Shown: positions 20,808 through 32,047, counted from the first letter of the stretch. The stretch: 64,000 nt of DNA from Euptelea pleiosperma (GCA_035048495.1 CM068548.1:11397464-11461463); one strand, 5' to 3'. Translations and numbers: made by a program. The notes: generated from the sequence alone by a model not told the origin.

Positions 20808-21400
20808 TAGGGCTGGACCAGGGTAGGGCCTAGCCCGACCCTAGCCCTACCCTCACTTATAAGGGTGAGACCCTAGCTTGGCCCTAGCCCTACCCTCAAA
20901 GGCTAGGGCCGGTTCAGGGTAGGGCCAGGGCCTAGAAGAAGAGTAAAAAATATAAACTTTTTTAGTAAAAAAAGTGGATGCTTGAATAATGCACTTGGCT
21001 TGGTAATGTGTTTCCTCAGTTTAATCTATGTAGATTTTCAATGAATGATCATAATTTTTCGTTACAAGGGTAAATTGTTAAGGTTTGAAATGAAACCTTT
21101 TAGTCTGTTTTAAAACCTTCAGTAAAATAAATGATATCTTCCACCCTTGTTCATAGGGAGGTCAAAATTTTCAAAATGGGAACAATTTTGGGCCGTAATT
21201 TTTACCACGAATATCAAAAACCTCACCTTGTCGGAAAGGTATCTTGGAACCCCCTTGTTCATAGGGAGGTCAAAAAGCAAAAGCATTCTCTTATTCCTCA
21301 AAAAAAATGTCCAACATTATCATGGGCTGGAAGACCAAAAAAAATGTCAGTAGAAGCGCACTCTAATAAAAACTTTTGAAAACTCTATTCCGGTGTACGT
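20808..21400. mobile_element. hAT-like element fragment with TAGGGCTGGACC end
   Basis: Starts TAGGGCTGGACCAGGGTAGG and is rich in CCCTAGCCCTACC subterminal repeats. About 400 bp (20808-21210) match the right part of 23446-24394 in inverted orientation, including the CTTGTAACG...ATGATCATTCA stretch. The other end is not clear. Confidence 0.55.
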
Positions 21401-21573
21401 GATGTCTTCCTCTTCCCCAAATAATTCTCGAAATCCACGGTAAAAAATAAACCATGGAAAAGACTCTAATCCAACGGATAGAAATTACTAATCAAGTTGA
21501 ATTTTGGTATGTAAGTCCAGCTAGGCATGGGCCAAACATCCACACAGTCTGTGGTCTCTAAGAGTGTGCCACG

Positions 21574-21745
21574 TGGCTCATATTGTGGTATGTCATCAAT
21601 GTTGTTGAGAGCCTTACAATCACTCATGTGCTGTTCCTTAGTTTATATATATATATATATATGTGGCTAATATTGTGGTATGTCATCAATGTTGATGAGA
21701 GCCCTACAATCACTCATGTGCTGTTCCTTAGTTTATATATATATA
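21574..21745. repeat. Tandem duplication of about 89 bp with TA runs
   Basis: Two copies of a unit beginning TGGCT(C/A)ATATTGTGGTATG (21574 and 21663), each ending in a TA microsatellite after GTTCCTTAGTTTATA. Confidence 0.85.
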
Positions 21746-21916
21746 CTAGTGGGTGGCTTGTGCCCATAGCACTCCCTGACAAAGCGTTTGTTAAAATCGG
21801 GTGTGAGAGGGTGAGATCCACTGTCCAGTTGGGGGATAAGATCTCAGCCTTTCTTTATTGAAGCCAATACGAGGGGATATAAGTGGAGAGACAACCACTG
21901 TCACTTGTTATATAGA
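21746..21916 (-). mobile_element. Mini-Helitron candidate (171 bp)
   Basis: On the minus strand it begins TCTATATAACAAGTGACAGT preceded by A and ends GGGCACAAGCCACCCACTAG followed by T: 5' TC, 3' CTAG and insertion between A and T, with a short GTGC/GCAC stem about 12 nt from the 3' end. All fit Helitron ends; no coding capacity. Confidence 0.5.
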
Positions 21917-21949
21917 TATCAGATCTTGATTTTAAAAAAAATGGGTCGT

Positions 21950-22296
21950 GATGTAACAAGGTATACCTGAGATCTTTTGAAATGCGTAAACGCGTTTTTG
22001 TTACTCACTGCTGCCATCTGAGCCCACCCCTTAGTAGACATTCATACCAAAAATCAGCTTGTTTGATGAATTTTAGCCGATGGTTTTAGTACTCAAAAAC
22101 AATGGTTGAATTCAAAGGCTATACGAACGCCTTAAAAAGTACTAAAATCTAGTGGTTACAGATTACCAATCAAGGTGATTTTTGGTGTGTATATCCACCA
22201 AGGGGTGGGATAAATATCCATGCGATGACAACTTGTCATCGTAACAAAAATAGTACTTCCGCATTTGAAAAAGTTTCAGGCATAACTTGTTACATC
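21950..22296. mobile_element. Fold-back MITE with GATGTAACAAGGTATACCTGA ends (copy 1)
   Basis: Inverted ends GATGTAACAAGGTATACC and GATGTAACAAGTTATGCC (opposite strand), with longer imperfect complementarity inwards. A second copy lies at 37458-37822. Superfamily unknown. Confidence 0.6.
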
Positions 22297-23310
22297 TTTT
22301 TCCAACAAAGAAAAAAGAATTCTTCAATTCTTCAAAAGTTAAAAGTCACACCGCTTTGATCTTCACTCTAATCTGTAAGAAAACATGATTTAGTTTGACC
22401 CAGCTTGAGAAGATTTCTAAACCCTGCTATTCAATTCCCATGTGATGAATTATATGAAACATTGAGCAAAATTTCCTTAAATCTGAATGTTGATTTTAGG
22501 CATAGCCACTAATGTGATTCTGAGTATTCAGTCATCACATTGATTTTTGACCAAGGAGATCTAATTGGAGACACTTAAATGGTGGGTCAGGATCTATGGC
22601 AAAATTTGACTCCCCATTAGTTTAACAGTGACTTCCTTCCAACTAAAGTAGGATTTGTCTTTTATTGTTTGTTTCATAGACTGATCAGTGATGCTCCCTC
22701 TTGAGAGGCCAAATACATGGCATGATTCATGTAAGGAAAAAAAAAAAAACTTTTTGGAACCCACCTTGAGCCTTTCTTCAATTCAAGGAAGGAAAAGAGG
22801 AAGGATCATTCAAAAGCAAATTGGGAATTGATTCCAGAGCTCATAAAAAAGGTCATACTTCATAGACTTATGAAAAGAAATACAAAAATAATTTAATGAG
22901 AAGGGTATTTCTGTCAAATATTATTAAAATATTACAAAAGTAATATTAAGTGGGGCCTACTAATTGATTTTAGGTTGAGATGGTGGAGGCCAAATTAAAT
23001 TTTGTTACTTCTGGGTTTGCACCTATCTTAAGAGAATTGTTGTTATCTTTAGAGAATTGATTTTTTCCCCCAGTCAACATTTTTACATTTAACGAAAATA
23101 CCCCTCTAACAAAGCTGTCTTTTCAAAAAAAAACCAAAAAAACAAATTTGGGGGCATTTTTGTCAAATCTGAAAATGTTGACAGGAAGAAGAAAAAAGTA
23201 GTGGAAAATTATTTATGTTGGGTGGCTGCCCAAAGGAAATTTACATGTAATATTATTAAAATATTACAAAAAGTAATTTTAAAGGGAGCCTGCTAATTGG
23301 ATATTTGTTT
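22297..23310. other. Intergenic AT-rich DNA
   Basis: No gene found. A segment with TTAACGAAAATACCCCTCTAA (23088-23108) and its GGGGGCATTTTTGTCAAA partner recurs at 25322-25400, so it belongs to a duplicated repeat. Confidence 0.5.
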
Positions 23311-23445
23311 TCAAAATGGGGCGATTTTTGAAACAGCGATCATGCGCCCAATGATCGCACCCCACATATACTCCATTGTTTAGACTTTGATTTTAAAAAG
23401 TAACCATGGGTATATGTGGCACGTGATCATTAGGGGCGTCAATGC

Positions 23446-24394
23446 AGCCCTCTTGTAAGGGGCCCCCGGCACTTCCCTACCCTACCCTTTGAAAGTCCTA
23501 AAAAGATGGCTTTTTAATAAATTTCAAGCCCTTAGCTTAGGGCCGGGCCAAACACAAATATGTAAGGCCTTTCTAAATAAGGTACGGGCAAGGGTCACAC
23601 TCAATGGGGCCTAACCGTACCGGCCCTTAGCAAATCCCCTTTATTTTATTTATTTTTTATATTTATATTCCATAAAAGGGTCCATGGTATATTCAAAACT
23701 AAATTAAGTTATTTTTGTAAATAAAAAAATAGGTTGTTCCAAAGTCACCTGTTGTTGGACACTTCCAACCATTAATGAGAGTTCCAGGCTACTTAGGGAA
23801 TCTAACCCTTTTTTGAAAATAAAACATATAAAAGAATGGGGGAAAACTGGGTGGCATGGTCCCCGGTTTCCTTAGGTACATGTGTCATGACGATATTGGT
23901 GTTGGACACTACAATTATCCTAAAAAAAATATATAATTTTGGGTCATTTCTAAAAATATTGAGCCAATTCAAAATTATGAACGGCCCAAAATTGTTTTTA
24001 TTTTAAAAATTTTAAGAATGGTTCAAAATTGTTCCAAAATGACTTTTTATAGTATAAATTTATAATATATCATTTATTTTATCGAAGTTTTTAAAAAGAC
24101 AAATGTTTCATTTTCAAACCTTAACGGTTCACCCTTGTAACGGAAAAATTATGATCATTCATAAAAAACCTACATAAATTAAACTGAGAAAACACATTAC
24201 CAAGTCAAATACATTATTTAAGCATCCACTTTTTTTACGTTAAATTTTTATAATTTTTTAATACTCTTTTTCTAGGTTGTGACGGGGCCCTGGCCCTTGA
24301 GGGTAGGGATAGGACTTAGCCAATTCAGGCTAAGGGCTAGGGCCTCACTCTTATAAGCAAGTGTAGGGCTAGGCCCTACCCTAGCCCAACCCTT
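23446..24394. mobile_element. hAT-like non-autonomous element, inverted relative to 20808-21400
   Basis: The right end, read on the opposite strand, is AAGGGTTGGGCTAGGGTAGG, comparable to the TAGGGCTGGACCAGGGTAGG end at 20808. GGGCCGGGCC and CCCTAGCCCTAC-type repeats lie at both sides. It interrupts a short inverted-repeat element whose halves are near 23318-23440 and 24400-24446. No clear TSD, so borders are approximate. Confidence 0.45.
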
Positions 24395-24508
24395 TGACAT
24401 CCATGGTGATCATTGACGCATGATCACACTTCAAAAATTTTCTCTAAGAATTTTTTTTAATCTTTAGGCGAAAGTAAATTTTTATACTTATGGGTTTGGA
24501 GTCCGTCT

Positions 24509-24868
24509 AAAGCTACACCCATTTCTTACATCCACTTCTTACACCCGAGGTTGGGGCCCACATGGAGATCATGTTGGACAATCCAACCATACATTGAGTT
24601 GTCCTTGCCGTGATGATCATTGTTGCCAAAAATCAGTTCACTTCGACATCGCTAACCTTATAAAAAATTGACCAAATATAATAGTTTAATTGGATGGTCT
24701 GGATTTTTAAAATGAAAGTCATATTTTCATGAGGTTAAGAATGTCGAATTGTCCTGATTTTTTGTGCGAAGGGTAACCATAGTATGAACAATTCATTGTG
24801 CAGTTGGATTGTCCAACATGATCTCCATGTGGGCCCCAACCTCGGGTGTAAGAAGTGGGTGTAGCTCT
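24509..24868. mobile_element. Fold-back MITE with about 54-bp perfect arms
   Basis: The left arm (CACTTCTTACACCCGAGGTT... to ...GACAATCCAAC, about 24533-24587) is repeated without mismatch in inverted orientation at about 24803-24857; outer bases AGCTACACCCA also match. The left arm carries a small extra duplication (TTCTTACATCC). Confidence 0.75.
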
Positions 24869-24961
24869 AGACGTCCTCTTGTAAATATCTTAAGAAAATT
24901 GTTGTTATCTTTAGAGAATTGATTTTTCCACCCGTTAACATTATTCATACTTAACGAAAGG

Positions 24962-25318
24962 ATCAGGTCAGGGGACACAAATTTTTACACGAAATTTCAC
25001 ACCAATTTTGGCATACATGGAAGATAAATCAATAGCTGATTTTTGGAGAGATGATGTCCTCACCATATAGGTCACTCCTACAAAAAAAATCCAGCCCATC
25101 CATCAAATGCGGGTTTCGAGTTAACACTAAAAAATAGATGGTCCATAATTCTTCAACTTGTAAACTAGGCTACGCAGATCAGAATGATTTGAATTTTTTT
25201 AAAGGTGATCTCTTCACCATAGAGACCATCCTCACCAAAAATCATCCCATTCCAAAACTTTTATATATTGGCCCCCAGCAAATTTTTGGTGTGAAATTTT
25301 GTGTCCCTTGATCATGAT
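24962..25318. mobile_element. MITE of the GGTGAGGATGATCTC family (copy 1)
   Basis: Ends GGATCAGGTCAGGGGACACA and, on the opposite strand, GATCAAGGGACACAAAAT. It splits a sequence that is continuous at 23080-23110; the flanks CTTAACGAAA occur on both sides (about 24952-24961 and 25319-25328), which suggests a 9-10-bp TSD and a Mutator-type origin. Confidence 0.6.
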
Positions 25319-25328
25319 GCTTAACGAA

Positions 25329-26250
25329 AATACCCCTCTAATAAAGCTGTCTTTTCAAAAAAAAGAAAAAATTAAATGTGGGGGCATTTCTGTCAAATGT
25401 GAAAGTGTTGACTGGAATAAGAAAAAAGTACATTGGAAAATTGTTTCCCAGTGGGTGGCTGCTGCTAAAAGATAACTCTAGCGCAGACCAATGAAATATT
25501 GACACATAATCGGGAACTCGGATTTTCTATATTTTCTAATAAATTATATTACAAAAATATGAAAAGTGATTATGTGTCAGCACATCAATGGTCTCTGCTA
25601 AAGTAACTCTTTGCAATGTCACCCCATTGAACAAACATTCAATCAAAGACATTTCTACAAGTACAAAATCAAGGGCGTTTTTTCCTCTGGGGCTGATACA
25701 TTGAACCTTTGTTATGGGAAATTTCTCAGATCTAAAACCAGATTGGCATTTTGTGCAATTCCTTTTGAGGAAACATCCCTTTATGGACTAAGGTTTTTGC
25801 AAACTTGACTAAGTGTAGGTGAAGAAGGACTAAGAACATATTTGTATTTCTCACATGACGAATGGTGGTGATCACTGATAACCCCTTTGAAATTCTACAA
25901 AAAAAAAAAGAGTTTTTTTCTTCATTCTCATTGATCTAGACACTTAATCAATGGTTGACACGTTGACGACGAAGCCAAAATCACTTTGATTGGATAGCCT
26001 CTGTTATCTGATCCGAACGCGCCTACTTCTGTATTGATTGGTCAATAGAATCAATCGGAATCCCCCAACCCCAACCAAAAGAAAGTCTATTAATCGTATG
26101 GTTATGATTATCTGTCGACTTTTGATTGAAGAACATGACGTCCATGTGGTATCATCATAAAATGTCACTGTTACGTACACTCGTAATAATAAAAAAAATA
26201 AAAATGTCATTGTTACATAATTGTTGTGCAACCCCACCCTGGTATTTGAG
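25329..26250. other. Intergenic DNA
   Basis: No gene recognised; short frames here have no family features. Confidence 0.5.
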
Positions 26251-27178
26251 GTCTTGATTCTTGAAGCATGTTTGCATAAGAGGGTGTGTTTGGTTGTGGG
26301 GTTATGTGGACGAGGTGATAGCACGTGCATGACTCTAGGGGCCGGTGTCCTTTAAAGAGGTGGACAGAGCATTTGACGCACACGTTAATTTAAGGTGGGT
26401 AAAAACTAAAACAACCCTGTTAATAAAAAATGAAGGAATGAAAACAGGGATATCTTGGGAATTTTGGGGATAGCGTGAGACATGTAAGAACCCCTTTCGT
26501 TCGTTAATAAGTAGAATAGATAAGCATCTATCTATGCCTGATATGTGAAATAAAATTGTATGAAAAATATGCTTCTCCCTTTAAAACCAAATAAGAGATG
26601 CCTGTGACCACCTAAATTATCCATATGTTTCGGGACAGAACTATGCCTCCAACCAAACATACCAAACAAGAGATGCTTCTCCCTTTGAAATCTTGATTCT
26701 CAAAGCATGTTTGCAAAAGCGGGTGTGTTTGGTTGTGGGTTATGTGGACGAGGAAACGGCACGTGCGAGGTGGAGAGGAGCATTTGACACACGTTTAAGG
26801 TGGGTAAAGACTAAAACAGCCCTGTTAATAGAAATAAACGAAACAACCAAAACAAGGTCGACATTCTCATAATAATGCGTAAAGACTAAAGAACCCCTAT
26901 TTAATGTATTCTACTTATTAACAATAGAAGTAATTTAAAAAAAAAAATGAAAACAGGGATATTTTGGGGATAGCGTGAGACACGCAAGACCCCCCCTTTG
27001 TTCGTTAATAAGTAGAATAGATAAGCATCTATATATGCCTGATATGTGAAAAAACTGTACGAAAAATATGCTTCTCGATCCACTTAAACCAAACAAGAGA
27101 TGTCTGTAAGTGACCCAAAATTATCCATATATATGGCCGCGCGGGACAGAACTACGCCTCCAACCAAACACACCAAAT
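26251..27178. repeat. Tandem direct duplication, unit about 0.42-0.49 kb
   Basis: Copy 1 (about 26251-26672) and copy 2 (about 26690-27178) share long stretches such as GTGTGTTTGGTTGTGGG, GGGATAGCGTGAGACA and AATAAGTAGAATAGATAAGC. Copy 2 holds about 70 bp more. Confidence 0.85.
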
Positions 27179-27673
27179 TTGAACTTCCTCTTAACGAAAT
27201 TGGGATATAAGAAACGTTTCAAATTCAGTCTATATATAGTAATACATGCACACACACACATAAGATAGCCAGTCAAACCTGCCGTCTCTTAGCTAATTTT
27301 AATTATTTCATTTATCGAGAAAAAAGAATGTTCTTGAGACCCTAAAGTGAGGAGATAGCCAACTGGGTGCGGCCCACCAAGGGTACGGTCCAATATTTGG
27401 CTTAGCAGTACATGGAGCCACGTTGGCGGGGGTCTTGGCTAGATATGGCAGGTATCAACTTTGTGAGGTTTCTCTATCTCCTTTAATTTTAACGTTGGCC
27501 ATCTTTGAATTCTTTTGTGTACGATGATCATGGGTTGTTTTCGGCCTCCAAATCAAAGAGCAGTCAAAATGGGCGACAAGTCGTTGGATATGATAAGATA
27601 AAAAAGATGGTATATATCATGTAGAACCTGCTCCTTGATGAGTGGTGGTGATTAAGAATTGGTCGCCCGTTTG
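27179..27673. other. 3' flank of the bHLH041-like gene
   Basis: Contains the 3' untranslated region on the minus strand. No other gene seen. Confidence 0.5.
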
Positions 27674-27742
27674 TCACCGTGCCAAGTCATCAACAACCCT
27701 TGTAATGGCTTCTCGGAAGGCCGACTCGTCCCATTCGTTCCC
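27674..27742 (-). CDS. BHLH041: bHLH041 exon 8 (terminal)
   Basis: 23 codons including TGA (27674-27676), acceptor TTTTGCAG. The motif EWDESAF...RVVDDLAR is the usual bHLH041-type C terminus, which is why this isolated exon 1.6 kb from exon 7 is assigned here. Confidence 0.88.
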   Translation of the reverse strand, partial: GNEWDESAFREAITRVVDDLAR

Positions 27743-30700
27743 CTGCAAAAAAAAGCACAAATCCTAGTCTGTCAGCTTCCTTTTAGCTTCCATTAAAAGC
27801 AACATGTATTTGAATAATATACATGCATGGAAATTACTACTCAAACGCTTTAGGGTTTTATTTATCTTTCTTTCACTTTCACACCCACAAACACACGCTC
27901 TCTCTCTCTCTCTCTCTCTCTCTAGATCTCTCTCTTACACACACACACCTAGGGTTTTCAATTTTGTTGAAATATGGCCCGAAATTTTGGTTTCGGGCTT
28001 CACCGAAACACGATATATTTTGAAATTTTGGATAAAATTAAAATTCTATACAAGTGTAAAAAGAGATAATTAATATATTATTTTCAATACTTTAAGATAC
28101 AAAAATTAAGATTTCCTAATCTTAGAGATCATAGAGAGAGAAAGAGATCAGGTTTTATTCCTATAAATAAGGCTGTGTTTGATTGCACGAAAAAATTTTC
28201 CGAGAAAATACATCTGGGATATGCCTTAAATGGCTGATTGATTGCAATTGAGAACACATATTTCAATCATGTGAGAAAATAGAGGTGTATTTTCTGGTGG
28301 AAATGAATTCTCACCTCTCTGGATGGGATATGAATTCCGGGCTTAGTAGGAAAAATTATCCAGATTTAAATGGCTTGTTAGGGAAAATTATATAGATTTC
28401 TACTGGCTAGCTAATTAACAATGGACAGTTGTGTTTTCCCAAGGAAAATGCAATTTTCCTACTTGGTAATCAAACACGGCCTAAGGGATTTGATAAAATC
28501 TTAACATTTAATTACATTTTTATTTTCTAAAGTTTTATCGAAATTCTGGTTTCGAACTGGACCGAAACCTAATCGAAACCAAAATTTAAGTCCTTGACAC
28601 ACACACACATATACACTCATACCACACAACATACATACATGCTTTAGTTTTTCATTTTTCTCTCTTCAAACATAAGAATCAAGGCAACAAAATGGATGAT
28701 GCAGTGCCTAGAACTATGCTGTGGTGATCAAGCCCTTAGATTTGATGTTGATGACAAGATATTCCAATAGCTTAGTCTAGGCTTCAAATAAATATCAGAT
28801 GATATTCCAACAGCTTGAGCACCCCATTATGCTTTGAGGAAGATCTTTATGTTATTACCAGCTTCTTTAATCAATATACTAGTTCACAATAATACAGCTT
28901 CTAGTAGATATATACCCTCTTCATCATGAAACAATATATATATATATATATATATGGATACTGATAGTGCTGTTTTTTTCATTCAATTCATTCCCTTTCA
29001 GGATCAGTCGTGGTTTTACAAACTCTACCAATGTTATGGACTAATCCGTTGCTTCATCCAAATATGTAAAAGATATTCTAGCCGCACTTAAAAGCCGAGT
29101 ACTATCGTCAAGTTAGCAACCCATGAAGCAACGGATTTGTCCATACCATTGATAGAGTTTATAAAACCACGACTGATCCTGATAGGGAATTGCGGGTACC
29201 AAATTTTTGCATCCATAGGAATGAATTGAATGGAAAAACAGCATGTCATATATATATATATAGTAGACTAATTAGAAAATGTGTTTTAGAAGAATTTAGT
29301 GATCAGTTCCTTCCATATGGGTGTTTCTATACTAATTGTATCTTAATTTGGCGTACCTGGATTTTCAATCTTAAGATTACTCGGTTGAATGAATTCGTTT
29401 GTTGCAGCTGGGTGTCTGCTTCCATGGATACCAGGCTAACATCCTTCACCTGTTTTAGGAATTCAAGAATGTGGATAATCAAATCCATAACATTAGAATC
29501 TCCCCTCACAGTCACTCGCAGATCGATTTCTCTCTCTTCAGATGTTGATTCGGAAGCTTGAGTAATCCGAATGTCAACTCTCTCATTTGAAGAACCACCA
29601 GCTTCTTTACTAGCTTCTCTTGAAGGCGAAAGTCGTGCTCCCAATAGCTGGTTCTTTTGTTTGAGCTCAAAAACTTCAGCTTTCAGAGCACTCAGGTAAT
29701 CCCTAGTATTAGAGAGCACCGACGCTTTGTCTTTCTATCAAAAACAAAATCAAATTCGAAAAAGATATTAAGCGCGCAATCTTGTTGTTGTTCTCTTCTA
29801 TTTTCTGTATTTTTTCGTGGTGTTTGAATGGTTATTCAAAGAAGTTATGTTAATGTCATGCATTTCAAAGAAAGTATTTCAAATTATATATACCTTGGAA
29901 CCAGGAGGAAGTAGCGATCTCAATGCCTGAAAGCTCTCGTTGAGTTTCTCTCGCCGCTTGCGCTCGGACATCATATGGTGCAACTGAGTGCTTGTTGGCG
30001 GGCGGTTTCCATGTGCTTGTGCTTCAATTGTATTCCTTAAATTCAAATCACTAAAGAATCTAATTGCGCGTTTCAACAAATTTTGCTTGCGCGAATTGGC
30101 TTTCATTTGGACCTTTGGGGCTAGTACAGAGATATATTTCTTAAAAGCACTTGTTTCTCGGCTTACTTGAGAACTGTAGGTTTGATTTTGTTGGGGTTGA
30201 TAAGAAGATGGAGAAGATATAACGGCGAGCATGGCTCTTGTCATTGCCGCATCGTCACTCTCCGGATTTGGAAACTGAATGTTACGAAGCCGATTGTAGG
30301 TTTGCATGGTTTGTTGGTGTGGTAGAATTGGTATGGTTGTTGGTCTAATTGCTTGCTCAATTGGTGCTTCCTTTCGGGATTCGGGCATGTAAGAACTACT
30401 CGGCATGCTGAACAAAAGAGATGAATATTCCGGACTACCCACAGATAATGATCTCAATGATGAAGAAGACGATGAAGGCCGGTTCTGATCGGGTTGGCGA
30501 GGAGGCTCTTTGAATTGAGACTGTTGAGAGAAGTCTTCAGGAAACCAGTTCTTCATCGCCATTTCCATGTTAATCTGCTAAAGAAAACCCAATTGAAAAA
30601 TAGTAATTTATGTGTACCTTATTAACTAGAATTTCTTATGACAGACATAGAAGAACACCAATTGAGAATGTAATAATTTTTTTTCATACCTGCCGACTAA

Positions 30701-31377
30701 TTATATTTGACATTCCTATCTCGATCTCTCCACTTTTGCACCCCATGAATGCCGCAGTCTGTCATGTAAAGAATTTCATGATCAGTTGATCAATCTCACC
30801 ATTTTTCCCATGCCTCAAACTCGAAAAGGCGAAAATTAAAGATTGTGGACAAACCTTAATCTGCGCTTCCTGAAACAGTCGCAAAAAAAAAAAAAAAAAC
30901 CCACAATATAAGCAACTCTCAATCACAAAACCTAACTCAAATCAAAAAATAACTATATCTCCTTCTTTCCCACACAAAATGTTACCTGATAGAATTGTCG
31001 TTGAGTATCGGTCGAAGCCCGACCCATAAGCTCCAATTCCTTCAATTCTATATAGGGAATCCCTTCCTTAAAAGCAAGTCCCGGGACACAGCTGAAACTG
31101 TTAAAAAAGAAAGAATTACCTACACAAGCAATGGAAATTTTTTCCGATCTTTACATCTAAGAAAAATCAAGCATACCTATTTTCTAAGAAAAATCAAACA
31201 TACCCATTTTCGATAGTGCATGATGTTTGTAGATAAGCATTGAAGAACCTCCGAGCGAGACTTCCAGATGAAGAACTGGGCTGGTTGCTTTCGTCATTGT
31301 ACCACCCTCCCATGGACAATAAAACGCTGATGAAAATCAATGAATATATAAGTGATCATAGAAAGCTTAAGATGGAT

Positions 31378-31416
<39 letters not shown>

Positions 31417-31548
31417 TAAAGAGGGCACTTACTTGGATGTAAGGGGATAATAGGACCATAAGCAAAGGTAGGTGCAACCAATTGTTTCTGCTAATGTTCT
31501 GATGAAACGGGCACGGGCTTCTTCATCAAGGAAGAAGACCGCGTCCAT
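27674..31548 (-). CDS. BHLH041: bHLH transcription factor, bHLH041-like (complete)
   Basis: Eight coding exons on the minus strand, all with GT/AG borders and consistent phases: 31548-31433, 31326-31204, 31091-30986, 30869-30855, 30758-30690, 30574-29894, 29734-29357, 27742-27674; 518 residues. The N-terminal half begins MDAVFFLDEEARARFIRTLA and has ICLWSY-like TYLCLWSYYPL, VPGLAFKEGIPYIEL and TAAFMGCKSGEIEIGMS, the GAF-like sensor part known in bHLH041. The bHLH domain spans roughly residues 338-395, with basic region HMMSERKRREKLN containing the H-E-R residues that contact E/G-boxes. A C-terminal ACT-like region ends GNEWDESAFREAITRVVDDL. Family knowledge: nuclear DNA-binding dimer; the exact role is poorly known. 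No frame damage. The last intron (27743-29356) holds a MITE and a long fold-back. Confidence 0.92.
28171..28481. mobile_element. PIF/Harbinger-type MITE in bHLH041 intron 7
   Basis: 311 bp, ends GGCTGTGTTTGATTGC and GGCCGTGTTTGATTAC (opposite strand), TAA on both sides (28168-28170, 28482-28484). TTTTCC/GGAAAA-rich interior. Confidence 0.78.
28968..29243. repeat. Long fold-back hairpin in bHLH041 intron 7
   Basis: About 58 bp from AGGATCAGTCGTGGTTTTA to CCGTTGCTTCAT (29000-29057) return in inverted orientation at about 29124-29182 with few mismatches. Pairing extends outwards (TGCTGTTTTT...CATTCAATTCATTCC) with about 30 extra bases in the right arm. TA runs flank both sides. It could be a MITE or an inverted duplication able to give a small-RNA hairpin. 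Confidence 0.78.
29357..29734 (-). CDS. BHLH041: bHLH041 exon 7
   Basis: 126 codons in phase 0. Begins KDKASVLSNTRDYLSALKAE (helix 2 of the bHLH) and continues through a Ser/Glu-rich linker into an ACT-like segment, ending RVILRLKIQ before donor GTACGC. Confidence 0.92.
29894..30574 (-). CDS. BHLH041: bHLH041 exon 6
   Basis: 227 codons. Starts INMEMAMKNWFPEDF, has Pro/Gln/Ser-rich stretches, then the basic region and helix 1 up to LRSLLPPGSK. The intron to exon 7 falls in the loop at a position common among bHLH genes. Confidence 0.93.
30690..30758 (-). CDS. BHLH041: bHLH041 exon 5
   Basis: 23 codons, TAAFMGCKSGEIEIGMSNII and SRQ, phase 0 on both sides. Confidence 0.88.
30855..30869 (-). 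CDS. BHLH041: bHLH041 micro-exon 4 (15 nt)
   Basis: Encodes EAQIK between acceptor TGTTTCAG and donor GTTTGT. Its inclusion keeps phase 0 and gives FYQ-EAQIK-TAAFMG, which fits the family better than direct joining. Confidence 0.72.
30986..31091 (-). CDS. BHLH041: bHLH041 exon 3
   Basis: 106 nt; completes the GG left by exon 2 and encodes GCVPGLAFKEGIPYIELKEL to DTQRQFYQ. The second acceptor (CAGTTTCAG, not the first CAG) is needed for phase. Confidence 0.85.
31204..31326 (-). CDS. BHLH041: bHLH041 exon 2
   Basis: 123 nt encoding VLLSMGGWYNDESNQPSSSS and GSLARRFFNAYLQTSCTIEN, with phase matching exons 1 and 3. Confidence 0.85.
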
Positions 31549-32047
31549 AAGGTTAAGGAGCTGTTAACAGTACTGCTGCATGAGATCGCTGATCTGTTAC
31601 TATGATTTTTATTCTATGCTTGTAAGTCCTTAGATTCTGTTTCTGTCAGTTTGTGTCTGTGTAGAGAGAGAGAAAGAGAGAGGGAGAGAGAGAGAGAGAG
31701 AGCGAGAGAGAGGGAGTCTTGACTAGAAAAGTAACAAATAATATGAGAGAGAAGGAAAGGAAGAGGAGAGGAAGAGAGATTCAAGAAAACTATGGGACGG
31801 TGAGGATTAACGAATCATGAGAGAGAGAGAGAGAGAGAGTCTAGAAAACTATGAGATGGTGAGGATAATTAGAGAGAGGATCTTGAATATAATATGACAA
31901 AAACACCTTACCTATAGAGAGAGAGAGAGAGAGAGTATAATGCATAAAAAAACAATAAAAAATAGAGGACTTCAAGAGAAAACTAAGGCTGCAGAGACAG
32001 AGACTTGATTACTTGAAAATTAGGAAATGGTAGAGAGAGAAAGAGAG

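Noticed and set aside
20417..20833. 138-codon frame read as one gene
   Set aside because: Its first part is Harbinger subterminal sequence and its last part is hAT-like DNA; only 20599-20720 may come from a host gene.
27804..28073. 89-codon frame with SLSLSLSRSLSYTHT
   Set aside because: Low-complexity CT repeat inside the bHLH041 intron on the opposite strand.
29190..29561. 123-codon + strand frame
   Set aside because: Antisense shadow of bHLH041 exon 7 and the fold-back repeat.
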